NCBI GenBank assembly: GCA_013398295.1
Contig: VZSF01000638.1
Coordinates: forward strand, 189,609 to 253,608
Length of the DNA: 64,000 nucleotides
Reading direction: 5' to 3'
Source of the DNA: Chionis minor
Lineage: Eukaryota; Chordata; Aves; Charadriiformes; Chionididae
A program made the position numbers and the translations under genes. Below the pieces are notes generated by a model. The model was given only the letters and a program-made list of their open reading frames with translations. It was not told the DNA's origin and made no database searches. This document shows positions 51,001 through 59,408 of the stretch, piece by piece. Every line of letters begins with the position of its first letter. Position 1 is the stretch's first letter.

Positions 51001-54000
51001 TCTTCATGAGTCATTTTTGAATAGTAAGTTACCTACAAAGTTTTCCCCCCAAAAAAACAACCAAGAAAGAGTTGATGAACACCTGTTAGCAATGATCTCT
51101 AATCTTCCAGGAGTCAACAAAATGGCAAATAAAGTGAAGTTAAACACAAAATCCTGATAGATGGTTGGAGCGTCCCACCTAACATTCAGTTGTGTTGTGA
51201 ATTTACGTGGACAAAAGCCAAAGATGCTAAACAGCCCACCAGCCAGGTAGACTGCCAGCCAGAAATATCAGACAGCAGACATTTGAGGGACAGCAGGAAG
51301 CTCGCCAAGCATTTCAAAAGGTATCTATTACATCCCAGTATTCTGGGCCTCTCCCAGGCAGGGAAATGTTCCAACTTTTCCAAAATGAAACTATTCTAAT
51401 ATTAGTCTCAGGCTGCACATTTTATCTTTTCTCCATTCCTAAAAATTATAGAACCGCGCTATAAATTGGCCTGGAATAACAGTGGTTGCAAAAAAAAAAG
51501 CAGCAAACTGAACATTCAAAGACCACCAAGACTTGAGACACTTGCTGAAGAAATAAAACAGAGATAATGGTGTAAAATACCTTCCAAGTTCATAAGCAAG
51601 TCCTAATAACAAAAACCTGTACTAGATTAAAAAAAAAAAAAAAAGTTGTGACTATGAATAAGTACTGACAGTATACTAGCCCGTGTCCTCATAACTTTGA
51701 AACTTAACATGAAGTTATCTACCAGAAGCATGATTACATTCAGGTTCTGCAAAGATCGACAACCTTCATTGTTTTCAGCTTTCTTCAAATGACCTCCCAG
51801 AGTATTACCGAGGGCAAAAATGGTATATACATATTTTTCATAAAGGAAGTGAAGGACTTACTTGTGTGACTTTTTCCATTGCTTCTTTACGGAGTATCTG
51901 AATCTGCCAAAAGGCATCCAGCCCATATGGGAAGACTGATCCGTTATCGCTCCACTTCAGATTCAATGTGGAAGTCGAAAAGTCAGGTGTTAAACTAAGA
52001 ATGCGTGGAGTGAGAGGAACAAATGCTTGAAAAAGAGAGAGGGAAAAAGGCCATATTCAAGTCATTAGTCAGCAACACCAGCCCTGCAGGTGTCTAACAG
52101 CCACATCTCTCTGCTCTCAACTGGCTAGTAGCCATACAAACATGTAACTACCTCTGTAATTAGAACAAGATGAGCTCTGTCATTACTTGAGCATGAAAGT
52201 TCCCAGGAAAGTACAGGTGCTGATGAATCACCAGGTAGCATTTTCTTCTAACATCTCAACATGCAGATGTGTGAGTAACTGATCATGAATATGACTCGTG
52301 ATAATGCATAGTAAGGAAGACATCATGTCTTTCACAACCTTCATTCAGTGCCGCAGATATAAAGGAAACATGGCAACAGTCTTTCAAGTGTACATGAGAA
52401 CACATCTAGGGAGGATGATAGAAAATCCCCCAAAGGAAGAAGTGGGTTTTGGAGACCAGCAAGGAAGAGGGAACTTGCAACAAAAGCTAGGGTAGGGAGA
52501 AAGGAGAGCAGAGGCACAGAATGGAAGAAGCTCACATGAGGTTCTGAAGAGGATCATGAGGAACGTGATTTTAAGCTACAACAAATATTAGAGGCATGAC
52601 ATGGTGATGGGGACAGGACAGGCAGATTAAACAGAAGCATCTCTTCTATGAATGGGTGGTAGTGAAGCAAGAGGCTGAGGAGCAGGCAAGGGTTATGGCA
52701 GTCCAAGTGTTATGGCAGTTCATTGGACCTGGTGCAGGATCAATCATATTTTTAAAATGTGTGATTTATCCAACTTTGGTCCTGGCCAAGGCTCTGAGAG
52801 CCTGCAAAGTCTTTAGAACAGTCAACACACTACCCAGGATAACCTGAGACAAACCTGAGACACCCATCCTCCCTGGAGTCAGCAAGATGCTGGAGAACCC
52901 AGTGTGTTGCCCACATATTTTTGAGTTGTGCTTTGTTAAAGTTCTCAAGCCGCTCTCAGCAGAAGAGAAAACTGAGTCATGGATAAGAAGTGCTACTGAC
53001 TTTAGATTTTGACTGCGCTAAAGGAATAAGCAGGCAAACCAAAACCAACGACTAAATTGTAAGCAAGTGTAGCAGATGGTGTCAATGCTATCTTCAGCTT
53101 ACAACTCCTCCTCTGGGAGGAAGGAAGTGGAAAAAAGTCTAATTAAACTATGACTCCAATATGATACAGCCTACCTCCCAAGCATAAATGTATTTGCTCA
53201 GTTTCATATATATTTGAATAGAATGGGTAAGCTGGGCATATATTAAGAAAATATGATCCAGCCAGGAGTCACATATGATATAACTGCCCTTGAAATGTTG
53301 TGAAGTTGCAGGAGTAAAATCCTTAATTCTGTAGCAGTTCAGCATTTAAAATGGGAGAACAGGCACTGGGAAGTTTATTCTCCCTTTCCCAAGTCAAGTC
53401 AGAGCAAATGCACTTTAAGCCCCATGCAGGTATATTAGAAACTTGTTTACAAATCCTTTCTAATTTGCAATTAGGGGAAGAAAAAGGTGAAGTATGATTA
53501 GAGGGATGTAATGGTGTTGTACCTCGTTTTCCTCATCACCTTCTGCCCTTGATTTCTCTGCTATGATCTATTTATAAAAGAGGTTTTCTTTCCCCTGAAG
53601 GGGGAGAGAAAACAACCTGTTATGTATAGAAGATTCATATGGACTCAGCACGTCAACACTTTACATAGAGAAACACTGCCAAAGAAAACTGGAAGCATAT
53701 ACAGTTCTGGAGCATTGTTAATCATAGTATAAAGGTCTTATGTACACACATAAAACCTCATACTTACAGATGTCTGTCTTGTGAATTTCAAATTCTTTGG
53801 TAGCAAAAGGAGTTCCAGAAATGCTGTTTGTGGTTATTGTCACCGTGGTGGAGCTCTCTGGGACTGGAATCTCGACCCTTTTCTCCTTAGTTTTAAAACA
53901 CACTGGAGGGGAGAGGTCACTGGAAAGACAGGATTAAGCAAGTATTCGAGCTGTTAGGAAGCTAAGGTGCATGAAGTCCTATTCCTAGGACACTAATAAA

Positions 54001-56841
54001 ACACAGTTTCTCTGTAATATAACAAGAGAGTTACATTTTAAGTCAGTGAAGGAGTAAGACTTGCACGGGCTTTGCTTATTATCAGATTAACAGGCATCTG
54101 CTGCGCACTAGTTGTATAACGCAGCTACCTAGTTGTTAAGAGAACACCTCAAAGTGAAAAACCGACTTTTTAACCAAAAGAGACATTTCTGAAACCTACA
54201 GTCACCATGAATCAGTATTTCAAAACAAGTAACATAAAATCCCTCCCCCTCAACCCAACAGTACCTCCCCCTCCCTTTATGTTTCCTGACTCCCTCTCCC
54301 TCCATTTCTTCTCAAAGTGATGGCATATGGGTGCAAAGAGCAGGTTCACCCCTTGCACATTTGTTCACCTCAGAACAAATATTGTAGCTTCTTTCTGCTG
54401 CTCACCTTGTAAGGAAAGAGCAGAGGGCAGGGGAGAGAACTGCTAAAATCCCAGATGGAAACACAGCCTGTGCATAATGTTTGTGCAGTGCTCAGCACAA
54501 TGCGATCTGGCCTTTGTCTGGAGGTCATAGATACTCACAGGAAACAATAATGGATGGGTCAAGTCCCCTTGCTCATTATCATGGATATGCAACTAGAAAG
54601 GCAAAAAGTGTGGAAAAATCCAGACCTTCCTCTTGGGGGAATGATGGGAGGAAGGAAAGCAGAGAGAACAATGCCAGACTTCCTGCTGAGGGACTGTTAC
54701 TCACTCATGAACTGGAACAGGACCCTGCTTGGGTTGAACTTTTAAGATTCATGCAAAAGACTGGGCTAGCGAAGGCCAGCTGAGACTTGAGTGCTCAGAA
54801 GACTATTCCTCTTCTGTACCGCGATACTAATAGAGGATGTTTGGGCAACTGAAAAACAAAATCTCTTTCCCTGAGGGAGGTCTGTATTAAACTCAGCCCC
54901 CAGCCTCTCTGCTTCGGGGATCTGAGCCTGTTCTGCTTTGCTACGGAGAAAGAGCAGCAGCTACATGACCGCTCTTATTTAGAGGGCACTACCTCATGAA
55001 CTCTGCGCTCCTGAACTCTGTCCGCAATGTCACTTACATGTGGGTTGTTTTTTGTATAGAAATGATAGCTGGCAATGCAGGAGGAGTAACTAGACACAGA
55101 AAATCAAACATGTAGGTGGAAGAAGTGCAGCCAAGCCCTGGGACCCCAAGGACAAGTCTGGGCTGCCTGCAGAATTTACAGGAAAAAAAAGACAGTACAA
55201 ATATCTGGATTGGGGGCAGGATCAAGATGCAAAAAGGATTTGAACTCATCCCTAGCACATGATAAGTATTTGGCAGACCCACAGCGTGGGGAATTGCACA
55301 TGTAGTTCTCATCAGTGAAAAACACACTGAAGATTTAAGTTTTTTTGACGTTTCTCAAAATTTTCAACTCACGTAGCTTTGGAAAAGCTATCATAATTAT
55401 GGAATAATTTTTACATTTCCTCTAATACAATGCTTTCCAGACAGCTTAAAGTTTATAAAGGTATATGACAGCCACCAAGAGATTTTTCATGTTTTTCCAC
55501 ATGTGCATCTCAACACTTATGTCATATATTCTACCGCTTTGGCCCATAACATCAAGATTCGCTTCGTCCAACTATCATTTCCTTTTGGACTGAACCTGGT
55601 ATGAAGATGTCCCTCATGAAAACTCTGAGCAAGGGCTAGGCAGACACACAGAGAAGTCCGAGCAAATGAGAGCATCTTCCAGTCCTTTGAAGAGAGTAAG
55701 CAGGAGATTTTGGCAGGAGGATTGTTAGCATGAAACATGACTTTGCCAGAAACCCGGCCGTTGCCTGAGTTAACAGTGCCTGCAGGGAGCACCACCCAAG
55801 GAAAACTGATGGGGAGATGCTGGGCAACAACAGCATCGCAAATTCCATGGGCAGTGACTGAGGAATAACTATACCTTCATCACAATTTGATAGCTTTTAA
55901 CCAGGTATACAGGGGACTTACTTGGTAGTGTAGCAAAAGTCAGTCTGTCCATGTCTTCTTTTAGAAGAGACATCCCAAGTACAGGCCATTTTACGTACAT
56001 TGTGTGTTACACATTTTAAATTCTGAGGGTGCCCCAGAGAACCTGAAATCATGTAAGAAGTACAGTCACAAACTGCAGATCAAAAATGACCAACTGTAAA
56101 ATGACTGCTATTGTTTACATCTATATCCACTCTTTTTACATTTCTATCGCATGCATATCTGGCCAGTATTTTAACACTGTTGGAACGATTTGTGTGCCTG
56201 ATTACAGACAGCCACCGACTGCCAGATTTCTAGAAGTACCTAAAATCTGGGTTTATACTTGAGTGCAATGACACAGGCAGCTGTTTCTTTCTACAATAGC
56301 GATTCCTAGCCTAGTCTAATAAGCAGGCTTTGGGCCAATGGCAAAACCGCAAGCTTTGATGACAAACTTAATGAGTTTTTTGCTTTCCTCCATTGTCCCC
56401 CATGGAGGGCAATTAATGACAGAAGGGCAATTAATGATAACGTGGGAAATTGTTGCAGACAGCCAAGATATACAGAAAGAAGATCTCAGTGTGGACATTT
56501 ACACCAACTGCATAGGTAGATTATCACAGTTACATTATGGAGAATTTAACACTCAATTTTGCACTGGTTTACAAGATGCCACTGGTTGCTGGAAAGCAGA
56601 GACCAGGCCTGGTGGTACCTCCATCCCTAGGATGGTGTGGGACCACAGAGGTGATGTTTTTTCAATATACATACAGTAGGAAAGCAATGTAGTTAAATGC
56701 TAACAGTACCGAAGCTAGAAAGAAAAAGTAATTAGTGAATTACATTGAGATAAACTCACCTATCTCTTGGCTATATATTAGGCTTCTTAAACATAAAATA
56801 GCTAGTGCTAAAAGGCAGCGGAGGCTTGAATTCTTCCACAT
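29447..56841 (-). CDS. LIFR: Leukemia inhibitory factor receptor (LIFR), complete, 19 coding exons
   Basis: LIFR is the type I cytokine receptor that pairs with gp130 (IL6ST) to signal for LIF and related cytokines through JAK1 and STAT3 at the plasma membrane. The 19 coding segments sum to 3279 nt, giving 1092 residues plus TAA; human LIFR has 1097. All junctions are GT-AG with matching phases. Order: signal peptide (about 1-24); cytokine-receptor module 1 with C-x9-C-x-W in the first domain and WSDWS at 221-225; Ig-like domain (about 231-320); module 2 with a second WSDWS at 509-513; three fibronectin III domains (about 526-820); membrane helix at 824-848; box 1 around PEIPNP (861-866); and a tail with three YxxQ STAT3 motifs at Tyr 973, 993 and 1022. 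A YIDI at Tyr 966 corresponds to the mammalian SHP2 site. The C-terminus FFQNKPND matches mammals. OSMR, the neighbouring paralogue, is excluded by the tail. Confidence 0.97.
30086..30759 (-). other. LIFR: LIFR intron 19
   Basis: A 674-nt intron between the box 1 exon and the tail exon, with donor GTAAAC. No other element recognised. Confidence 0.85.
30760..30838 (-). CDS. LIFR: LIFR exon 19: box 1 juxtamembrane segment
   Basis: A 79-nt exon: one base completes Trp, then [20 protein letters not shown] and QKNICE. The proline-rich PEIPNP is the JAK-binding box 1. Phase 0 at the donor GAG/GTAAAC. Confidence 0.96.
30839..31388 (-). other. LIFR: LIFR intron 18
   Basis: A 550-nt intron with a poly-T run near 31009-31024 on the plus strand. 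Nothing else recognised. Confidence 0.85.
31389..31482 (-). CDS. LIFR: LIFR exon 18: transmembrane helix
   Basis: A 94-nt exon: [20 protein letters not shown], then [11 protein letters not shown] with the Trp codon split. A run of about 25 hydrophobic residues followed by the basic stop-transfer RKR places the membrane helix at residues 824-848. The acceptor is TTCGTCCCCCAG. Confidence 0.97.
31483..32524 (-). other. LIFR: LIFR intron 17
   Basis: A 1042-nt intron just upstream of the membrane-helix exon. Read-through from exon 17 would add CKLNIPVH before an in-frame TAA. I see no clear AATAAA on the minus strand inside the intron. Confidence 0.85.
32525..32686 (-). CDS. LIFR: LIFR exon 17: last fibronectin III domain, C-terminal half
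   Basis: A 162-nt exon with 53 whole codons: [20 protein letters not shown], then [20 protein letters not shown] and [13 protein letters not shown]. The L-x-G-K-T-S-Y-x-L-x-L-x-A-Y-T pattern is the F strand of a fibronectin III fold. The donor is GGACT/GTAAGT. Confidence 0.96.
32687..33343 (-). other. LIFR: LIFR intron 16
   Basis: A 657-nt intron. An open plus-strand frame of 111 codons (32844-33179) is antisense to LIFR and has no recognisable domain. Confidence 0.8.
33344..33511 (-). CDS. LIFR: LIFR exon 16: last fibronectin III domain, N-terminal half
   Basis: A 168-nt exon with 55 whole codons: [20 protein letters not shown], then [22 protein letters not shown]-x-F-T-V and L-V-K-W-E-D-I-P are the B-C strand signature of receptor fibronectin III domains. 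The Cys in EDCQG replaces a Leu that I remember in the human sequence and leaves an extra cysteine in this domain. Confidence 0.96.
33512..35120 (-). other. LIFR: LIFR intron 15
   Basis: A 1609-nt AT-rich intron with no recognised element. Confidence 0.8.
35121..35222 (-). CDS. LIFR: LIFR exon 15: middle fibronectin III domain, C-terminal half
   Basis: A 102-nt exon: [20 protein letters not shown], then [13 protein letters not shown]. The F-R-P-G-x-R-Y-x-F-x-L-Y-G-C strand is shared with OSMR and gp130-family receptors. Acceptor ctcttGCAG, donor GCTGC/GTAAGT. Confidence 0.96.
35223..36869 (-). other. LIFR: LIFR intron 14, with TA/CA-rich microsatellite
   Basis: A 1647-nt intron. A TA-rich microsatellite with CA interruptions lies at about 36723-36765. 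Nothing else recognised. Confidence 0.8.
36723..36765. repeat. TA/CA-rich microsatellite
   Basis: Alternating TATATA and TACA units over about 43 bases. It lies roughly 100 bases inside the 5' end of LIFR intron 14 as transcribed. Confidence 0.8.
36870..37049 (-). CDS. LIFR: LIFR exon 14: middle fibronectin III domain, N-terminal half
   Basis: A 180-nt exon with 59 whole codons: [20 protein letters not shown], then [20 protein letters not shown] and [19 protein letters not shown]. It keeps the M-T-C-x-Y-x-x-K-W-C core of this LIFR domain and a typical W-x-x-x-P-S-N-x-T ending. Confidence 0.97.
37050..39900 (-). other. LIFR: LIFR intron 13
   Basis: The longest intron of this part of the gene, 2851 nt. 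It has an A-rich stretch near 37560-37590 and an open plus-strand frame of 110 codons (38339-38671) with no recognisable motif. No transposon identified. Confidence 0.75.
39901..40114 (-). CDS. LIFR: LIFR exon 13: first fibronectin III domain, main part
   Basis: A 214-nt exon: [20 protein letters not shown], then a variable loop and [20 protein letters not shown] and [23 protein letters not shown] and the V-V-A-K-N-x-x-G-S-S-P-P-S block are diagnostic for LIFR. Starts in phase 0 after ATAG, which fixes the Pro-Leu start; a Met four residues on is not a start. Donor CAAGCG/GTGAGT. Confidence 0.97.
40115..40538 (-). other. LIFR: LIFR intron 12
   Basis: A 424-nt AT-rich intron, nothing recognised. 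Confidence 0.85.
40539..40609 (-). CDS. LIFR: LIFR exon 12: start of first fibronectin III domain
   Basis: A 71-nt exon: [20 protein letters not shown] then FWK. The G-P-D-x-W-R-E and F/Y-W-K-P pattern (with exon 13) matches human LIFR. The acceptor TTTTAAAATTAG is weak in pyrimidines. Donor TGGAAG/GTAGAT. Confidence 0.93.
40610..40779 (-). other. LIFR: LIFR intron 11 (170 nt)
   Basis: A short intron with a weak donor, CCC/GTAGGT, and a purine-rich acceptor. Phase 1 on both sides. Confidence 0.85.
40780..40945 (-). CDS. LIFR: LIFR exon 11: module 2, second WSDWS
   Basis: A 166-nt exon: [20 protein letters not shown], then [20 protein letters not shown] and [15 protein letters not shown]. 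The R-V-R-C strand followed by W-R-W-S-D-W-S is the WSxWS box of cytokine-receptor module 2. The frame forces the exon to end at GAAGCCC before GTAGGT, giving Glu-Ala-Pro-Pro at the junction. Confidence 0.95.
40946..43751 (-). other. LIFR: LIFR intron 10
   Basis: A 2806-nt intron. A minus-strand open frame at 41176-41427 holds a short stretch that looks slightly like a reverse-transcriptase strand, but not enough to call. Nothing else recognised. Confidence 0.75.
43752..43897 (-). CDS. LIFR: LIFR exon 10: module 2, second domain start
   Basis: A 146-nt exon: [20 protein letters not shown], then [20 protein letters not shown] and SGHSERKM. The paired L-x-W and L-C-x-I-E-I strands match human LIFR. 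Phase 0 donor AAAATG/GTAAGT. The acceptor is TTATTTTTTAAG. Confidence 0.94.
43898..45323 (-). other. LIFR: LIFR intron 9
   Basis: A 1426-nt AT-rich intron, nothing recognised. Confidence 0.8.
45324..45487 (-). CDS. LIFR: LIFR exon 9: module 2, first domain C-terminal half
   Basis: A 164-nt exon: [20 protein letters not shown], then [20 protein letters not shown] and [14 protein letters not shown]. The Y-x-F-x-L-x-x-x-N-P-x-G-x-x-x-S strand matches human LIFR. The two cysteines (SCQ and VCG) form a likely local disulphide. A Met at 45513 on the minus strand lies in the intron and is not used. Confidence 0.95.
45488..48106 (-). other. LIFR: LIFR intron 8, holding an antisense CR1
   Basis: A 2619-nt intron with the CR1 copy described separately at 46711-47496. 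The flanks carry nothing else I recognise. Confidence 0.85.
46711..47496 (+). mobile_element. CR1 retrotransposon, internally deleted, antisense to LIFR
   Basis: From about 46750 the sequence follows a standard avian CR1: ATGTTCAACAAGGGCAAGTG, a TGACCATGAGCCAGCCATGTG block, CTTGTGGCCAGGAAGGCC, the GGTGTCAAGAGGATGGGGCC block and the end GGACTAGATGATCTCTGAAG with a CCATTCTGTCATTC tail. Immediately upstream, 46711-46749 reads as [11 protein letters not shown] in one frame, matching the CR1 reverse-transcriptase F-D-T-V-S-H-N-I-L motif. That motif normally lies over a kilobase upstream, so a large piece is missing between the two parts. No intact reading frame remains. Confidence 0.9.
48107..48236 (-). 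CDS. LIFR: LIFR exon 8: module 2, first domain N-terminal half
   Basis: A 130-nt exon: [20 protein letters not shown], then [20 protein letters not shown] and FE. The L-S-C-x9-C-x-W pattern is the conserved disulphide of cytokine-receptor module 2. Split codons at both ends close with exons 7 and 9 (Tyr and Arg). Confidence 0.96.
48237..50304 (-). other. LIFR: LIFR intron 7
   Basis: A 2068-nt intron. A minus-strand open frame of 156 codons (49758-50228) has no recognised domain and is not conserved sequence I know. Nothing else identified. Confidence 0.75.
50305..50574 (-). CDS. LIFR: LIFR exon 7: Ig-like domain
   Basis: A 270-nt exon with 89 whole codons covering almost the whole Ig-like domain: [20 protein letters not shown], a variable middle, then [20 protein letters not shown] and DGTVLFVG. 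The V-G-S-D-x-T-x-C-C strand and S-G-T-N-V-V pattern match human LIFR residue for residue in places. In the family this domain contributes to LIF binding. The donor GGAT/GTAGGT is not a strong consensus. Confidence 0.96.
50575..50857 (-). other. LIFR: LIFR intron 6 (283 nt)
   Basis: Short intron, nothing recognised. Confidence 0.85.
50858..51032 (-). CDS. LIFR: LIFR exon 6: module 1, first WSDWS
   Basis: A 175-nt exon: [20 protein letters not shown], then [20 protein letters not shown] and [25 protein letters not shown] and I-R-C-Y followed by W-S-D-W-S-P-V closes the first cytokine-receptor module. Phase 0 at the start, after TTTGTAG. Confidence 0.96.
51033..51861 (-). other. LIFR: LIFR intron 5
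   Basis: An 829-nt AT-rich intron with an A run near 51629-51644. Nothing else recognised. Confidence 0.85.
51862..52025 (-). CDS. LIFR: LIFR exon 5: module 1, second domain start
   Basis: A 164-nt exon: [20 protein letters not shown], then [20 protein letters not shown] and [21 protein letters not shown]-x-L-K-W and G-S-V-F-P are identical in human LIFR. Phase 0 donor CACAA/GTAAGT. Confidence 0.96.
52026..53767 (-). other. LIFR: LIFR intron 4
   Basis: A 1742-nt intron, nothing recognised. Confidence 0.8.
53768..53919 (-). CDS. LIFR: LIFR exon 4: module 1, first domain C-terminal half
   Basis: A 152-nt exon with 50 whole codons: [20 protein letters not shown], then [20 protein letters not shown] and [10 protein letters not shown]. 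The start after CTTTCCAG (AG at 53920-53921) is chosen because only it keeps the frame from exon 3, giving an Asn at the junction. A second AG at 53903-53904, with a better pyrimidine tract, lies 17 nt inside the exon and would lead to a stop three codons on. Confidence 0.93.
53920..55921 (-). other. LIFR: LIFR intron 3
   Basis: A 2002-nt intron, nothing recognised. Confidence 0.8.
55922..56042 (-). CDS. LIFR: LIFR exon 3: module 1, first domain N-terminal half
   Basis: A 121-nt exon with 39 whole codons: [20 protein letters not shown], then [19 protein letters not shown]. The L-K-C-V-T-x-N-x5-C-x-W signature is the first disulphide of the LIFR N-terminal domain. Acceptor TACATGATTTCAG, donor ACCAA/GTAAGT. 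Confidence 0.96.
56043..56759 (-). other. LIFR: LIFR intron 2
   Basis: A 717-nt intron, nothing recognised. A 113-codon plus-strand frame at 56338-56679 is antisense and without known motifs. Confidence 0.8.
56760..56841 (-). CDS. LIFR: LIFR exon 2, coding part: start codon and signal peptide
   Basis: Twenty-seven codons plus one base: [20 protein letters not shown] then LIYSQEI. A basic and polar start, a hydrophobic core and a small residue before Gln make a signal peptide of about 24 residues. ATG at 56839-56841 is the first in-frame Met in this exon and has A at -3. Human LIFR has a longer N-terminus with several upstream Met codons; the chosen Met lines up with the last of them (R-M before the hydrophobic core). 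Donor GATAG/GTGAGT. Confidence 0.88.
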
Positions 56842-56909
56842 TCTTCTACTGTTTGTTTTCAGAACAGCAACTTTAAGCAGAACATCATCTTCCAATAAGC
56901 TGGTCAGTT
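56842..56909 (-). other. LIFR: LIFR exon 2, 5' untranslated part
   Basis: The acceptor on the minus strand is a T-rich tract ending AACTTTAG, so the exon begins at 56909. The 68 untranslated nt contain a short upstream ORF, listed separately. In the frame of the main ORF this stretch is open (LTSLLEDDVLLKV and on) but has no Met, so a start in an upstream exon outside the window cannot be fully excluded. Confidence 0.75.
56859..56888 (-). promoter_or_regulatory. Upstream ORF in LIFR 5' UTR (9 codons and stop)
   Basis: On the minus strand two consecutive ATG codons begin MMFCLKLLF and TGA. The ORF is out of frame with LIFR and ends 17 nt before the LIFR ATG. Its first ATG has A at -3. In general such an arrangement lowers or tunes translation of the main ORF through leaky scanning or reinitiation; that role here is inference. 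Confidence 0.6.
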
Positions 56910-58865
56910 CTAAAGTTAAAAAAAGAAAACAAACAAAAAAACCTCTTTGAAATTCCAGAGCTGGTACTCCACAAATGCCACGTTTGTTCCATCAGCTTGT
57001 CTAGTTCAGTGCTGCTCCCAGGTGTAGCAACTCCATTCTTTTCATTGTCTGGCAAGCCAGCTTTTTCACTGTCCCAATGACTTCTTGATGTATGTTTTCA
57101 GCAAGGCATTTCAAACACAACCTCAAGAAACACAGACACGTAAAACCCAGCTGTCCACAGGCCTCTTTCAGGACTATCTGAGGCCAGAACAGAATAGACA
57201 TGACAGGGTATTCCCCTAGAACAGGTGTCTCTTCAACTTAAATGAAATGTCACATTCACAAAGGGTCTTGTATACCATGAATGGAAACGTTCCCTGCTTC
57301 AGATATGGGGTTTTGGGGAAAGGAGAACCCACCTGTTTCCCTCTCCCCTTTGCTCATTTTTCATATTGCTGCTATTCAAAGCTATGGGATGCCCGAGACA
57401 CTGCAAAACCAGGTCTGATCACCCAGGATCACTGGCTCAATCCAGTGCTAATAATATCTGGAGGAAAAAAAAGGGAAAAAAAGGAGAGCCATTTCTCTAC
57501 CAAAAGATACTTATTGCTGTAAATACTGACCTTTAGGTAAAAATTACCTAGAATATTACGTTTCATGTGTTCTTTGAAGATTAACAGGCTGCATGTTTTC
57601 CAAAAGGAAGTTCAGCTGTTGAGCGGGATCTGTGGAGCACATTCAGTTCCACCCACACACTGGCCACCATCAGTTTTTGATACCAAAAATAAAACTGCAG
57701 GAAAGCTTACCCTAAACCCCACCTAGTCCCTGACGCACTGTTTCCCTGACACCTGAAAGCTCTGAAGACTTGAGCACCCTCCCTGAGACCATAACTCCTA
57801 GGCAGCAAGGGGCCTTCTCCCAGTGACCATCAGCAGAAGCTGGGACATTTTCACCTAAGAACATAGGTGAGCCGATCTGCTACAGCGCAGTTTTCTAAAA
57901 CTCACATTTTGTCCAGGCTACTTCTTTTAAACGTCTCAAGTGGAAAGCCTCCTGACTTTGTCTCTGAAGTCTCTTCCAAATCTAGGTGTACATCATTGTC
58001 AGAATAACACACTTTGCCTAAAAGCCTCTGTAATCTTAAAAGAAACCTCCCTTCACTGAAGTCCTCTGTGCCATCAAGAATATGCTCCTTCATCTCTGCA
58101 GTACAACCCTGTATTTTTAATTACCTTATTTTTTGAAGGAATTCTGCCTCAGAGGACAGATGTGAATGCCTGAAATGCTCTCCTGTCCCTCACCAATCTG
58201 CACCGTGTGAGGAGAAACCTATCAGCACTATGTCAGATAACACAGAGCTGTTCACAAGAGGCCACTTCTCTTCTTTCTTTTGGTCTGCAATAATCAGACT
58301 GAGAGAAAGGCCAAGGCAGCACAGGAGATGAGAGAGATGCTATGGTAAAGGTCAGTGTTACATCTGGAGGGAATAAACATTTAACTTGTTAAAGGCCAAA
58401 TCAAGAGTGAAGTTTGACAAAACCATGTTTAGGTAAAGACGAATTAAGAACCTGTCAGCACATAAAATAAAATAATCTCTGTGCCAGAAGTCCCCCCCCA
58501 GCATTTTGGTGTCTCTTGGGGTCTTCATATTGTAGTTGTCCATGTTACTAATGAAAATACGGGATGTTACCTCCAGGTTTAAACTTTGCTCACAAACCTC
58601 TCGCTTCATCAAAAATGTGAAGACGGCTCAGACAGACTTGGGAGTTACATGAATAAAATGACTGATTCCTGTTTGCGATGTACAAGTAAATGATACCTGT
58701 TAATTTGTGAATACTTCTTCAAAGGCTATTTCTGGTTTGCAGAAAATCCCAAAATCAAAATTTCAAGTTTTACATCAAAATGAGTTGACAGTCCACTACC
58801 AGCTAGCAGAAGCCAAGGAAAGAATAAAAAAAAAGGGGAAAGCACTGATGAAGCTTGAAGGAGAG
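56910..58865 (-). other. LIFR: LIFR intron 1, part nearest exon 2
   Basis: Intron sequence with no recognised gene. Short minus-strand frames at 57902-58093 and 58358-58612 lack start context, domains or splice support. A run of eight C lies near 58492-58499. Confidence 0.75.
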
Positions 58866-59408
58866 TGTCCTTGTTTCGGCTGGGATAGAGACAATTTTCT
58901 TCCTAGCAGCTAATATAGTGCTGTGTTTTGGATTTAGGATGAGAATAATGCTAATAATACACTGATGTTCTAGTTGTTGCTGAGCAGTGCTTACACTAAG
59001 TCAAGGGCTTTTCAGCTTCTCATACTGCCCTGACAGCGAGTGGGCTGGGAGTGCACCAGAAGCTGTGCGGGGACACAGCCTGTATAGCTGATCCAAACTG
59101 GCCAAAGGGATATTCCATACCATACGGCGTCACGCTGAACAATAAAACCGGGGCAAGTTGGCTGGGGATGGCCGCTGCTGGTTGGGCACTGGCTGGGCAT
59201 CGGTCAGCACATGATGAGCGATTGCATTGTCCATCACTTGCTTTGCATGTTCCTTTATCTTTAATATTACTTTCCCTTCCTTTCCTGGCCTGCCTTTACC
59301 TCGATACGTGAGTTTTACCTTTTTTCCAATTCTGTCCCCCATCCCACTGGGAGAGGGTGAGTGAATGGCTGTGTAACATTTAACTGCTTGCTGGGTTAAA
59401 TCACAACA
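58866..59408 (-). mobile_element. Solo LTR of an avian endogenous retrovirus, with 5-bp target duplication
   Basis: On the minus strand the element starts TGTTGTGATTTAACCCAGCA and ends near AGCCGAAACAAGGACA, the TG...CA ends of a retroviral LTR. It is 543 nt and flanked on both sides by GAGAG (58861-58865 and 59409-59413), a 5-bp target-site duplication. Family landmarks shared with 6807-7226 include TATGGAATATCCCTTTGGCC and GAGAAGCTGAAAAGCCCTTG. No internal gag, pol or env sequence adjoins it, so it is a recombination-derived solo LTR. It lies in LIFR intron 1 in the same orientation as LIFR. Confidence 0.9.

Noticed and set aside
53768..53902. LIFR exon 4 starting at the inner acceptor
   Set aside because: Joined to exon 3 it gives a stop after three codons; the outer acceptor keeps frame and restores the expected residues.
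29447..56841. Assignment to OSMR, the neighbouring paralogue
   Set aside because: The tail with YxxQ motifs and FFQNKPND end, the two WSDWS modules and the Ig-like domain with VGSDVT-CC match LIFR, not OSMR.
57902..58093. Candidate extra LIFR 5' exon (63-codon minus-strand frame)
   Set aside because: Exon 2 already supplies start and signal peptide; this frame has no suitable splice donor in phase and no signal-like sequence.
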